A DNA stretch of 64,000 nucleotides from Picochlorum sp. 'celeri' (Eukaryota > Chlorophyta > Trebouxiophyceae): assembly GCA_010909725.1 (NCBI GenBank), contig JAACMV010000018.1, positions 806,001 to 870,000 of the forward strand, in the 5' to 3' direction. Shown here piece after piece: positions 10,852-21,011 of this stretch. Every line of letters begins with the position of its first letter. Positions within the stretch are counted from its first letter, which is position 1. The notes below the pieces were generated by a model, which searched no databases, was not told the origin of the DNA, and saw only the letters and a list, made by a program, of their open reading frames with translations. The position numbers were made by a program, and so were the translations under genes.

Positions 10852-11576
10852 TATATTGCTTATTGTAGTACCACGGGTGAACTAGAGCGACAACTGAGGC
10901 CAAGCAAACCCGAGAGTGAATTGTATTCTCTACTAATGCAGACAAAGAAAACACAGCCCTCCAGTCGTTAATTGTATCCACTCAAGGCCTCAATTCCATC
11001 ATCTAGATTTCAACTTTATTTAGAAACCATCTTGGGCTGCAGTTCGATGCCAACAAAAGAAGGCAGATTCTTCCTTAAAAAAATAGAACAGAACCACTCC
11101 AGGCTGCTTTCGCGGATATTCAACTCTGATCTGATACCGGAGACTGTTTCACATCATTAAAATAGAAAAGTACATGTCCAGTATACCAACTTTGCATCGG
11201 TGAAGTAGAATACGGGCTAACAACAGTCATCGAGCGCTGAGAAATTTAACAACAACGGTGCGGTGTTTTACATGCGGGTTTTGGGGGATTGATAGAGATA
11301 AAACGGTATTAGTTTAGTAACAGTAGTGTTGGTTGGTGTCTGCACGGCCTGGTGTGTTTATTTGATCAGGTCGTTCCGTCAAGCATTCGACACGGGCGGG
11401 TTTGCCTTTATTTGTGGGTGTACCGATTGGGATGCATGGCATCATTTTTTACTGAATACTGGATAACGTTTTTACGCAGGTGTTGTGGCCACCGCACGCG
11501 TGGTCAACGAGAAGAATAGACGAGAGACATCCAAACAGGAAAAGGGTTGGTGGCCTCGTAGAGAAAATCAATTAGG
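10852..11576. promoter_or_regulatory. Divergent intergenic region
   Basis: 725 bases lie between the RCC1 and MUT9-like kinase starts. Short ORFs are present but none resembles a protein. No RNA gene was recognised; it presumably carries promoters and 5' leaders. Confidence 0.35.
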
Positions 11577-13367
11577 ATGCCTGCGGATGACGATCATATG
11601 AAGAAGAAGGACGATGGGGATGCGATGCCGGTGCCTGAAAAGGTTCAGGTGGGCGGGAGTCCCGTGTATTTGATGGATAAGAAGCTTGGTAAGGGTGGAT
11701 TTGGTCAAGTGTATCTTGGGAAAAGGGCACAGGCGACAAAGGATACGGAAGGACCGAATGCGAATCAAGTGGCGCTGAAATTAGAGCATAGGACGAGTAA
11801 AGGCTGCAACTATGGGCCTCCGTATGAGTGGTCTGTGTATGGGGCACTGGGAAATGTGCATGGGATCCCCAAGGTTCACTACAAGGGCAGACAGGGAGAT
11901 TACTACATTATTGTCATGGATATGCTTGGTCCTAGTCTTTGGGATGTATGGAATACGCAAGGACAACAAATGTCCCAAGAAATGGTGGCGTGTATCGCTG
12001 TGGAAGCGATTGCTATTTTGGAACGGCTTCATCAAAAGGGTTTTGTGCATGGAGATGTCAAGCCGGAGAATTTTTTGCTTGGTGCTCCTGGAACAACGAA
12101 TGAGAAAAAGTTATGGCTGGTTGATTTGGGACTGGCAACGCGCTGGAGGGATTTGCTGTGCGGAACCCATGTGGAATACGATCAGAGGCCAGATGTGTTT
12201 CGTGGAACAGTCAGGTATGCATCTGTTCATGCACACCTGGGAAGAACAGCGTCGCGAAGAGATGATTTGGAATCATTAGCATATACTCTTTTATTCTTAC
12301 TCCGTGGAAGGCTTCCATGGCAGGGATACCAAGGTGACAATAAAGGATTTTTAGTGTGCAAAAAGAAGATGGCAACATCGCCTGATGTTCTGTGTCGATA
12401 CAGCCCGCCACCATTTAGAAGGTTTACTGAGGCTGTTATTAATCTGAAGTTTGACGATGATCCAAAATATAGTTCATATATGGCATTGTTTGAGCCTTTA
12501 TGTGGACCTCCTGGACCTTCTAGGCCGCTGATGATAGACTTGGAGAATCGTGTTGGTCAAAAGAGAGCACGGGATGGTCAAGCTCCAACAGATGATGAAC
12601 TCGATCTCCCAGCTTCGAAGAAGCGCGTCCGTCTGGGTCTTCCAGCGACACAATGGATAACAGTGTATAATGCACATAGACCAATGAAGCAACGGTATCA
12701 TTACAATGTGGCGAATAACAGAGTATCCCAGCATGTGGAGAAGGGCAATGATGATGGGCTATTTGTCTCCTCTGTGGCATGCTGCCAGGATCTTTGGGGC
12801 TTGATCATGGATGCAGGAACTGGGTTCTCACAGCAAGTGTATTCATTAAACCCACACTTTTTGCCAAAAGACTGGATCATGGAGCGATGGGAAGATGGAT
12901 TCTATATCACAGCCATGGCTGGATCTGCTGGTGGATCATCGCTGGTGGTCATGTCCAAAGGGACTCCATATACACAGCAAAGTTATAAAGTATCCGAATC
13001 TTTCCCATTCAAATGGATTAATAAGAAGTGGAAGGAAGGGTTTTATGTCACATCCATGGCAACATCCCACTCCAGATGGGCAGTTGTCATGTCTAGAAAT
13101 GCAGGATTTGTGGACCAATGCGTAGAATTAGATTTCCAATACCCGTCAGAGGGTATTCATAGGCGATGGGATGCTGGATATAGAATTACATCGTGTGCTG
13201 CAACGCCTGACCAAGCTGCCTTTGTTCTCTCAGTTCCAAAGAGGCGTCCAGGAGATGAAACCCAAGAAACGCTCAGAACAAGCGCCTTCCCATCGAGTCA
13301 CGTCAAAGATAAATGGGCGAAAAATTTATATATCGCCGGTGTCGCGTATGGTAGAACTGTCAGTTAA
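11577..13367 (+). CDS. MUT9-like (casein kinase I-related) protein kinase
   Basis: A 596-residue intronless protein. The kinase domain covers about residues 28-300: glycine loop GKGGFGQVY, lysine in VALKLE, catalytic loop HGDVKPEN (Gly instead of the usual Arg in HRD), and DLG replacing DFG ([11 protein letters not shown]). These replacements are normal for this branch of the CK1 superfamily and do not imply loss of activity. The long C-terminal domain contains repeats of a KR.W..GFYITS.A type ([41 protein letters not shown]). The layout matches plant MLK kinases and Chlamydomonas Mut9p, which phosphorylate histone H3 and act in silencing; targets here are inferred. The stop is only 5 bases from the convergent TsaE stop. 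Confidence 0.88.
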   Translation: MPADDDHMKKKDDGDAMPVPEKVQVGGSPVYLMDKKLGKGGFGQVYLGKRAQATKDTEGPNANQVALKLEHRTSKGCNYGPPYEWSVYGALGNVHGIPKVHYKGRQGDYYIIVMDMLGPSLWDVWNTQGQQMSQEMVACIAVEAIAILERLHQKGFVHGDVKPENFLLGAPGTTNEKKLWLVDLGLATRWRDLLCGTHVEYDQRPDVFRGTVRYASVHAHLGRTASRRDDLESLAYTLLFLLRGRLPWQGYQGDNKGFLVCKKKMATSPDVLCRYSPPPFRRFTEAVINLKFDDDPKYSSYMALFEPLCGPPGPSRPLMIDLENRVGQKRARDGQAPTDDELDLPASKKRVRLGLPATQWITVYNAHRPMKQRYHYNVANNRVSQHVEKGNDDGLFVSSVACCQDLWGLIMDAGTGFSQQVYSLNPHFLPKDWIMERWEDGFYITAMAGSAGGSSLVVMSKGTPYTQQSYKVSESFPFKWINKKWKEGFYVTSMATSHSRWAVVMSRNAGFVDQCVELDFQYPSEGIHRRWDAGYRITSCAATPDQAAFVLSVPKRRPGDETQETLRTSAFPSSHVKDKWAKNLYIAGVAYGRTVS

Positions 13368-13372
13368 TTATT

Positions 13373-14123
13373 TTACACGGATAGATACTGTAACCCTAGT
13401 GCGTCACCCCGTTGCTCAATGTGCTCGCCTAGTGTCTCCACGACACGCGTCCACTGAGGTCCAAATCCTCGTATATCAATGATGCGTTCATCCTTCTCAT
13501 CTGTTGGAGACGACGATGACGTCAACCGAAATGACAGCTCGACCCGTTCATCTGGCACCAGCCCCAAAGGCTCCAGTACTTGAGGCCATTCAACAAGACA
13601 CACACCAGACCGCACCGTATTCTCGAAATCTAATCGCTCCATACCACTATACTTTTCATCTAAAAGCCTATATAAATCGTAATGATGAATCATTGGTGGG
13701 CCATCATTCATACCAGAGTACATGTTGTGCAACAGAAATGTAGGAGATGGAACCTCCATCTCCTCATCATCCAACGCAAAACGAATAAATTCCCGACTGC
13801 AACAACAATGTTCATAGTAGTGCTCATAATATTTGAAACGCGTCGCATGCATTACCATACCTAAAATAACTCTTTCCAGCTCCAACGTCACCAAACAGCA
13901 GGTAACAGTCCCCAGGCATGCACTTTTGCCTCGCAAAATACGCCGCCAGAACAGCTGTCGCGTCTTGTGATGTCGATAAAACCTGTACTCGTGCACACAA
14001 AGGCCCTTGATCTCCACCACGTGATCCTAGACAGCGACAAACAAGAAACTCCTGCCCTCTCCTTGGTGGGTGTCTCTGCAGACACCTTGAATACTGCAAC
14101 ACGGATCGAACGGCTCTATTCAT
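13373..14123 (-). CDS. tsaE: TsaE-type tRNA N6-threonylcarbamoyladenosine (t6A) ATPase, two exons
   Basis: Exons 14123-13861 and 13796-13373 join over a 64-nt intron (13797-13860, GTATGG...TTGCAG), giving 228 residues. The Walker A loop GDVGAGKS (about residues 77-84) falls just before the intron; exon 2 supplies the TsaE signature VPSPTFLL, then HHYDLYRLL and CLVEWPQVL. TsaE is the ATPase that works with TsaB and TsaD in bacterial-type t6A37 modification of tRNAs decoding ANN codons. In a eukaryote a bacterial-type copy should act in plastid or mitochondrion, and the Arg/Gln-rich N-terminus before the ATPase fold is compatible with a transit peptide. It starts at the ATG at 14123. Its stop TAA overlaps a TGTAA (13373-13377). 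Confidence 0.85.
13389..13393 (+). terminator. TGTAA signal of the MUT9-like kinase gene, inside TsaE coding sequence
   Basis: TGTAA begins 22 nt after the kinase stop, but this position is already inside the antisense TsaE coding region. Confidence 0.4.
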
Positions 14124-14462
14124 CCCCTCTTGAATTCATTTTATGAAACAATTTTATATCGTCATTTAATGAAATATCAACAATCGACAAAATACTCTCA
14201 ATCATCCGAAATATTCCTAATTTGAGAGATTTTTCAAACATCTAAAATACAGCAGTTGAATGGCCCATTGTTGATTCGATATCAATCTGACAGAATACTT
14301 GGCAAAATCAATTGCAGGTGTACCATTATAATGGATCACCTCTGACTATCGTATCGGGAGAAGCACCGTGTCGTGCATTGTCGTCTGGTTTTGCAGCCAA
14401 TTGTTCCAAAGACCCAAGCATGTGGTCTTCTTTTTCTTCTTCGTAATCCTTGAAGAAGAATC
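14124..14462. promoter_or_regulatory. Divergent intergenic region
   Basis: 339 AT-rich bases lie between the TsaE and PEX10 starts. No gene or RNA was recognised. Confidence 0.35.
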
Positions 14463-15633
14463 ATGGATAAAAACAAAGAAATTCCTGTGTTTCCAGGTGC
14501 CACACACGCGAGTGTGGTGAGGGCCCATGAAAAGGACCAGGGATACTTGGGAGAGTTCAATTCTCGTTGCTATGATCTTGTTCGACGGATTCTCGGTTCT
14601 CATACTGCCCTTTTGTGGCGACGGTATGTCATCATGTGTGTCGTGGTATTGGCATTGGCCTATACATGAAGGGTCGTATGGGTGCAGGGAAATCAAGCTC
14701 ATGTCTGATATGGTGTATTACCATCAGACAATTGGCTGTGGTACGAGTACCTTGGGGGAAGAGTACTGCTCCATCATGAGGGTGGATTCTAGAACAAGCC
14801 ATTCTATTGGAAAATTGAGAAATACCATGCTGGCCATGCTTCAGGCTCTTAGTCCATATGTTGATGATGCTGCCGAGGCATGGCGTGAGAGGCAGCGAGG
14901 GGGCATGCCAGATATGTCTGTTGATGCGCAGTTACTGCGGGTATCGAGAAGTATGAATCGATCGAGTCAAGAGCAAACTTCTAGATATATTGCATGGATG
15001 GAGCGCTTGTATACGCGTGCTTGCGAGAAGGCGACGCAGATGGTCTCTGGACTTCCAGGGAGGGACACTGGTGCATCCATTCTTCTGTGGATTGTCGAGC
15101 ATAAAAGCACTCTATTACGGATGCATCTCGCTCTTTTTTATTTATTTAGAGTATATTATCACATACCCAAACGAATCCTGGGCATACGGTACCGAGGATA
15201 TGGGAGACATGGGAATGCCAGTGAGCCTGTGACACTGTATACAATTCTGGGGATTTTGTTACTCTCTCAGGCGTCATCTACCGCGTTGATGTGGGCTATA
15301 GGTATGGTACATAGAAATAATAAAAGAGATGGGCGTATTGCCGAGCAGCAGACCAGTGACGGTGTTGCGTTGTATGATTACCAAGGGAATGTGGTTGTCA
15401 GGGATTTGATGGCAGACCAAGACCACATGGAAATGGACCATCCATCGACGAGTCACGGACACAAATGCCCATTATGCCTATCACAGAGGCAAGTGCCGAC
15501 TGCAACTCCATGTGGACACGTGTTCTGTTGGACCTGTATTGGCGAATGGTGCAGCAAGAAACCAGAGTGTCCTCTCTGCCGATCCATGGCATTGCCGTCA
15601 CAACTCGTTGTGGTCAGGCATGCTGACTTTTAA
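14463..15633 (+). CDS. PEX10: Peroxisome biogenesis factor 10 (RING peroxin), two exons
   Basis: Exons 14463-14623 and 14688-15633 join over a 64-nt intron (14624-14687, GTATGT...GTGCAG), giving 368 residues. Exon 1 supplies the N-terminal peroxin segment (ASVVRAHEKDQGYLGEF); the join restores LLWRREIKLMSDMVYY followed by the family motif TLGEEYCSIM. Hydrophobic segments (around ILLWIVEH, LALFYLFRVYYHI and ILGILLLSQAS) fit an integral peroxisomal membrane protein. The C-terminal RING finger (about residues 311-350) has the C3HC4 pattern CPLC..CGHVFCWTC..CPLC. PEX10 acts with PEX2 and PEX12 as a ubiquitin ligase that recycles the PTS1 receptor PEX5. The long ORF alone lacks the true N-terminus, so the splice join matters. 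Confidence 0.87.
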
Positions 15634-15720
15634 TTTGGTGCAATGATGGTTTAAAAGATATGGACAAAAAAATGTATGCAAAGAAGTCAGAAAAATACAA
15701 AATAAGGCAGTATGGCACAC

Positions 15721-16221
15721 TCATATTGACAAATTCAGCAACAGAATGGCCAACCCAAGGAAGGACACCATCATGTATTGGACAGAACTGATGCTCTGCA
15801 GCTTCTTTTCGTCCTGCTCCAATGATAACCATCCCGGTGTCATTTGTTCTCGAGAAGAAACTCTCCGCGGTGTTGTATCGCATGATGATGGTCCACCATC
15901 ATTATCATCTTGGCTATCCTCACGATGCGTACGCATCGTACGAGCACGTGGAGTTGCCACGTGAGCCGAACTATGCTGCTTCAGAGTCTCTTCCACCCAC
16001 TGGGACACAAACTCGTCTTTTCTCACACGCTGTGCATTTGCAGAGCGTTCTACTCTTCCATATATATCGTGTGAAGAATACTCGCCTGCCTGATCGTCCG
16101 AATGTATCCACAGAGAGTCAATAATATCCCTACGCCTCTCGCAGTTCATCGCATCGTGTTTGTCCTGGACTTGGGTCAAAAACACCTCCCGGCTGGGTGT
16201 CGTATGACACTGATATGACAT
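15721..16221 (-). CDS. Probable tail-anchored membrane protein, unknown function
   Basis: A 166-residue ORF with a genuine ATG at 16221. The first 145 residues are hydrophilic and charged (KHDAMNCERRRDIIDSLW, Arg/Asp/Ser-rich middle), followed by a single hydrophobic segment at the extreme C-terminus (MMVSFLGLAILLLNLSI). That arrangement is typical of tail-anchored proteins of the ER or outer organelle membranes, and is a reason to believe the ORF. A segment such as DEFVSQWVEETLKQHSS suggests a short amphipathic helix. I do not recognise the family. It converges with PEX10 with an 87-base gap, and a link to peroxisomes would be speculative. Confidence 0.55.
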   Translation of the reverse strand: MSYQCHTTPSREVFLTQVQDKHDAMNCERRRDIIDSLWIHSDDQAGEYSSHDIYGRVERSANAQRVRKDEFVSQWVEETLKQHSSAHVATPRARTMRTHREDSQDDNDGGPSSCDTTPRRVSSREQMTPGWLSLEQDEKKLQSISSVQYMMVSFLGLAILLLNLSI

Positions 16222-16993
16222 GCCTATGTATAATTGTTGATACTTCTTCTCAGATGAATCAAATACGCAGAGAACGCATCGCAGAAAGCCTCAGTCGTAG
16301 AGAATCCTTTCCCGTACAACCAAGATAGCCTCTGTGAGCCGACTAGACCGGATCAGACAGCAGATTTTTATCTTTTACTTTATAATTGATGTATTGTATA
16401 CAGCTGCTTGAGGCCTATTGCCGGTCTAACTAGTACAAAGTCGTGGAACATGAGACCTACGTGTCCTGACTTGGTCATATCCCATCGAGCCCTACCCTTG
16501 ATGGGACACTATTCCATTTCACGACAAGTCCTCTCCTATTGCATAATATTGGGCCCGTTCTTCTGCAGATTTCCCTCTTGCTTTGTCTGTACCGGGGTTT
16601 TGAGACTGTATATGCTATACCCAAGGTTCTGCGCCTACTATGTGTGCATGACCATGGCCATGCATTCGCAGATTGACGCTCATGCATGCATGCATGGGTA
16701 TATTCGCCCGCCACGCGTTATTCATCGTCGAACCATCCAAGAGCGTCATTGTCAACACGCGGACTTCCACGAGGGCATACGCAAAGATGAGGAACCTGCG
16801 TCACGTACACGTCACAACTTTTTTGAATACATTCATTCACGACGTGCATTGTGCATTGTTCACGTTGAGCATTCTTTCCACTTCGTTCTTTATTGTTTTG
16901 GTGCAGTGAAGCGCTGACTCGTGAAACCACCTACGCGTCCAGAAACATCCATCTATACGAGTTCAAACATTCCGCATTTTTTGTCTATATTGA
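16222..16993. promoter_or_regulatory. Divergent intergenic region with a hairpin and a CATG repeat
   Basis: 772 bases. It holds an inverted repeat TCCCATC (16480-16486) / GATGGGA (16500-16506) with a 13-nt loop, and a CATG-repeat palindrome near 16682-16697. A plus-strand ORF of 169 codons here looks like noise. No RNA gene was recognised. Confidence 0.35.
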
Positions 16994-17689
16994 ATGCTCT
17001 TGACCACAATGAGGCCTGATACCGGTGTACTTGGCATAGGAAGGAATACCAAACAGAAACGCTTGCTCCATGCGGGCATTTCACCTTCAAGTGGATTGGA
17101 TTCCTCGCAATCAAAAGCTTTTGCTGGATATACGTGTGTGGGATTGGTGGGCGCTAAACCTCATGAGGTGTGGGACATGATTAGTGAACCCTCGAGGACG
17201 TGGGCAAGTTGGCTGACCTCGGTGAGCTCCGTGCAAGAGGTGGACAGTAGACCGCTGTCTGAGGATACACAAGAGTATGAAGTGATTCAAAAAGCCATCA
17301 TGAGCTTGTGTGGATACAGCATGCAGGCAGACATGCATTTGGTGGTGCATTCGAATGCCTCTAACAAACAAGTGACCTTCACACTCAAGAAGAAGAACAA
17401 ACTCATGCGTTCAATTCAGGGGAGGTTTCAAGTGTGGTCATTGGGAGATGGAAAAGTGATTAAGGAGCAGCTTGGGCACTTGAACGCGGACGAGTTGCAC
17501 GATTTGTTGGAGAAGCATGGGGTTGATGAGCATCAGCTTCAGGATGTCTCTGTGGTTCTTTTGGAACAAACAGTGAATCCATACATGTCTCCTCCTCCCG
17601 GTTTCAGGGGAATGTTGAAGCGTCATCTTGGCAACCACTTTGAATCTATGATTGCCGACTTGCAAAATGCTCCATTTGCAATGTCATGA
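16994..17689 (+). CDS. SRPBCC/START-fold protein (polyketide cyclase-like), possibly plastid
   Basis: A 231-residue intronless protein. The first 40 residues (TTMRPDTGVLGIGRN...KRLLHAGISPSSG) are basic and Ser/Gly-rich and could be a transit peptide. From residue 43 the sequence fits the SRPBCC superfamily, a helix-grip fold that holds a hydrophobic ligand: VGLVGAKPHEVWDMISEPSR, then alternating strands (MQADMHLVVHSN, KQVTFTLKKKN, GRFQVWSLGDG) and a long C-terminal helix (GMLKRHLGNHFESMIADL). The ligand is unknown. The 5' ATG at 16994 is the first of two in-frame ATGs (the second, six codons on, is also possible). It converges with the lysophospholipase-like gene. Confidence 0.65.
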   Translation: MLLTTMRPDTGVLGIGRNTKQKRLLHAGISPSSGLDSSQSKAFAGYTCVGLVGAKPHEVWDMISEPSRTWASWLTSVSSVQEVDSRPLSEDTQEYEVIQKAIMSLCGYSMQADMHLVVHSNASNKQVTFTLKKKNKLMRSIQGRFQVWSLGDGKVIKEQLGHLNADELHDLLEKHGVDEHQLQDVSVVLLEQTVNPYMSPPPGFRGMLKRHLGNHFESMIADLQNAPFAMS

Positions 17690-17831
17690 GCATCACACTA
17701 TGTACACATATTCCCTATAGGGTGCTTTTTGAATTGGATACTGTCGCCTTATTTCTCATATAAAGTATCGTCTATTTGATGTATCACAAAATATCAACAA
17801 AATAAAATATATTCCGATGGAGCATGAAAAT

Positions 17832-18791
17832 CTAGGTTGATGACCTCTCGAGCAACCAGTCTATAATGTCTTGACAGACTTTGTCATTCCCAGGCTCTTT
17901 TACCAACACATGCCACATCGAATTCACCAGTCTCAGCGTCTTGTCCTTCGATATACTCTTTGTGTATAATAATTTCGACCCGTCTGGATCGCACATCGTA
18001 TCAACCTCTGAATGGAACACCAAGAATGGCCAGTCAACTCTGTCCAACTGTGTCATCACCTGCGCCGTCACACGTAAATATTCATCTGCATTTCTCACTC
18101 TCGTATTTATATGCGACACCAAAGGATCCGCGTCCCATAATTTCTGAATTTCTGGATGCACAGTATTCTTGTCCGTCGCCAACAAGGCCAGCGTGGGTGC
18201 ACACCATGACAAAAACCTCCCAACAGGCCTCAAATATGGATTCAGACCCTTCCTCGAGACCCTCTCCAGCGACAGCATGGGTGCTAAGAGCACCATACCA
18301 TTAAATAAATCTTTGCGCTTCATGACGCAGTGCAGTGCAATGCAACCTCCAAGTGATATACCAGCAATATACATGTTTTCTGTGGGATGGGACAAGGCAA
18401 CAGTCTCTGCATACTGAATCACATCATCCACATAATCATCAAAAGATTCTACATAAAATCGTAACCCATCTCTTCCCTGAGACAGACCACACCCTTGAAG
18501 ATCAATCCCGCATACTGTTATGCCTTTATTGTTCATAGCCTGAACCCATGAATTCTCATACCGAGGTGCCTGCCCAGGCTCATCAACAGCCAGCACTTCA
18601 AATTGCAAATGAGCACCATGTCCATGAACAAATAGTAAAATAGGATCGTTTGCTGATGGATCAGAGGAAGCAGAAGGCCAATAATACGTTTTCAATTCGA
18701 GGCCTTGCCTGTTGACAAGCACATCCGTCTTCCCTCCATGGGGACCCATGTTGAAAGCATCGCACGTATCATAGACAGAATCATCCATCAT
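17832..18791 (-). CDS. Alpha/beta hydrolase, monoacylglycerol lipase / lysophospholipase-like
   Basis: A 319-residue intronless protein of the hydrolase-4 / monoglyceride lipase group. The oxyanion segment is LLFVHGHGAH; the nucleophile elbow GISLGG (about residues 143-148) carries the catalytic serine; the acid is probably Asp in FHSEVDTMCDP and the histidine lies in MWHVLVKEPGN. VCGIDLQGCGLSQGRDGLRFYVESFDDYVDDV is the family's conserved stretch between strand and lid. Such enzymes release fatty acids from monoacylglycerol or lysophospholipid. No signal peptide is seen, so it is probably cytosolic or peripheral. The start ATG at 18791 is followed by an unconserved acidic leader. Confidence 0.82.
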   Translation of the reverse strand: MMDDSVYDTCDAFNMGPHGGKTDVLVNRQGLELKTYYWPSASSDPSANDPILLFVHGHGAHLQFEVLAVDEPGQAPRYENSWVQAMNNKGITVCGIDLQGCGLSQGRDGLRFYVESFDDYVDDVIQYAETVALSHPTENMYIAGISLGGCIALHCVMKRKDLFNGMVLLAPMLSLERVSRKGLNPYLRPVGRFLSWCAPTLALLATDKNTVHPEIQKLWDADPLVSHINTRVRNADEYLRVTAQVMTQLDRVDWPFLVFHSEVDTMCDPDGSKLLYTKSISKDKTLRLVNSMWHVLVKEPGNDKVCQDIIDWLLERSST

Positions 18792-19011
18792 TGCAATGTA
18801 TGCATCTATCTACAAATCAAATGTCTACCCGTTCCTGACTTGATGGAACAACCATGTAGAAGAGGAAATACTTTTTCTTAAATGTCTTTATTACAGACTC
18901 TTGCACGAGCCAATTGGCTGAGATTCCCCCGACAAGAGAAATCCTTGATTGTTAGACATCATGCCGCTTCCTCTAGACGTGATTTCCAGTTGATAATATA
19001 TTTTTGTAATC

Positions 19012-20663
19012 ATGCTGACCACGGTTGGCCGTAAATCGGTGTCTTGGCTGAGCCAACGCCGAGGGTTTGTGGCGAGTGCAGCTGCTGCGGTAGACGCTGT
19101 TGTCGACAAGGCAAACTCTCCATTTCTGAGATTTGGAAACCCTGTTCCTACAGATGTTGGTATGAACCAGTTTTTGCCCCATCTGCCAGAGACCAAGGTG
19201 CGTGTAGATTGTGTTCGTGCTTTGATGGTCGAATTGACTCACGTCCGTGTATTGACTCGGGTTGGGATTGATGGTAAATATAGGTGACACATCTGTCGAA
19301 TGGAATGCGGGTGGTGAGCGAACAGGTCCCAGGGGCAACCACATCGACTGTGGGAGTTTGGATTGATGCTGGAAGTCGATATGAGACTGATACGACGAAT
19401 GGTACTGCTCACTTCTTGGAGCATATGGCATTCAAGGGGACTGAAAAGAGAAGTGTGAAGGATTTGGAGGTTGAGATCGAGAATATTGGCGGGCATTTGA
19501 ATGCGTATACATCCAGGGAGCAGACCTGTTATTTTGCCAAAGTGCAGAATGGGCATGTCGGGCAAGCTGTGGATATCCTTTCTGATATCCTTCAGAATTC
19601 AAAATTAGAAGAAAGGGCTATCGAAAGGGAACGAGAGGTGATTTTGAGAGAGATGCAGGAAATTGAGGGTATGCCTGAAGAGGTGGTGTTTGATCACTTG
19701 CATGCCACTGCATTCCAACACAGTCCTCTGGGACGCACGATTCTTGGTCCAGCTGAGAATGTGAGGGGTATTACACGTGAGAATTTGGTGGATTACATCT
19801 CAAAGAATTACACAGCTGACCGAATGGTGATCGCTGCTGCTGGAGGGGTGGATCATGATACTCTTGTCAAGGCAGCAGAAAAGCACTTTTCAAAATTACC
19901 AGAAAAGGGTGTATCTACAGCCGAGTTGGTGAAGAATGAGCCAGCAGTGTTTACAGGAAGTGAAGTGAGATTGAGGGATCCAGATCAGCCTCTTGTGCAT
20001 CTTGCCATTGCTTTCCAAGGAGCATCATGGAGTGATCCTGACTCCATCCCGCTCATGGTGATGCAGACAATGCTGGGCACCTGGGACAAGCATTCCGCTG
20101 CTGGGAGACACACTGGGTCCAAACTTGCCGAATTGATCGCGACAAACAATTTGGCAAATTCCATGATGGCATTCAATACAAACTATCATGACACTGGGCT
20201 CTTTGGTGTGTATGCCACAGCTGACCCAAAGACGAGCAATTTGGAGGATTTATGCTGGGGTATTATGCGTCATACGTCTGGAATGTGCTACAATGTATCA
20301 GAGTCGGACGTGGCAAGGGCTAAAAATCAGCTCAAGGCATCCATTTTGTACTCCCAGGATGGAACCACGGGTGCTGCAGAAGATTTGGGCAGAAGTATGC
20401 TTGTATACAACCGTCGTATCCCTCGTGCTGAATTGTTTGCTCGTATTGATGCCGTGGACGCAACAACAATCAAGGAAATTGCACAGAGGTTTATCCTGGA
20501 CCAAGACATTGCAGTAGCAACTCTAGGAAACACACAATGTACGAGTCATTTCAATAGTCGAATCAATGAACCCATGTGCTAACATTCATGTATTCTTTTT
20601 GCTAATGCAGTTATGCCTGACTACACGTGGCTTCGAAGAAGAACATACTGGCTGCGATACTAG
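19012..20663 (+). CDS. Mitochondrial processing peptidase beta subunit, three exons
   Basis: Exons 19012-19197, 19284-20538 and 20611-20663 join over introns of 86 nt (19198-19283) and 72 nt (20539-20610) to give 497 residues. Exon 1 encodes a mitochondrial presequence (MLTTVGRKSVSWLSQRRGF) and the segment before the peptidase fold; exon 2 begins VTHLSNGMRVVSEQ and carries the inverted zinc motif HFLEH (about residues 105-109) with the distal glutamate in EREVILREMQE. The tiny third exon restores the family's C-terminus, PDYTWLRRRTYWLRY. MPP-beta is the catalytic subunit that removes presequences; in plants it is also a core protein of the bc1 complex. Without the last splice the ORF would end in an unrelated tail. 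Confidence 0.9.
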
Positions 20664-21011
20664 GGTGGTACTCGTATTGGTGCTCCTTTCCCATGATGGC
20701 TCAGGAGTACACTGTAGCAGAAAATGGGGTGGACGTGTCATGAAATCTGATTTGTTTCTTTTCTAACGATGTGTAATAACAATTTGTCCACTCCGTGGAA
20801 TTGACATGTCGCTCTGGCCTTCCATGTCATGGAAGCAATATGTTGCAGGAGCAGAGATGTGCCTGCAGTGACTCGAATCCCACAAAACAAAAAGACATTT
20901 TCAGGCTGCTCGCACATACTCTGAATTTCAAAAAAGATTTTCAAATATGGATTCATCGAAGCTAGAATAATTCAAGCTCCTCGTGGTTAGAAAGAAAGGG
21001 TCGATTTGGAA
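20664..21011. promoter_or_regulatory. Intergenic region between MPP-beta and APC4
   Basis: 348 bases containing the MPP-beta 3' end (TGTAA at 20772) and presumably the APC4 promoter. No gene was seen. Confidence 0.35.
20772..20776 (+). terminator. TGTAA polyadenylation signal after MPP-beta
   Basis: TGTAA lies 109 nt after the stop codon placed in exon 3, in otherwise non-coding sequence. Confidence 0.35.

Noticed and set aside
16682..16697. CATG tandem repeat as a regulatory site
   Set aside because: A simple tetranucleotide run; CATGCATG is frequent in this genome and no partner feature was found.
16408..16917. Plus-strand ORF of 169 codons upstream of the SRPBCC gene
   Set aside because: Composition (many Cys, His, Tyr and Met in disorder), a CATG simple repeat inside and no domain; it looks like chance in a long intergenic region.
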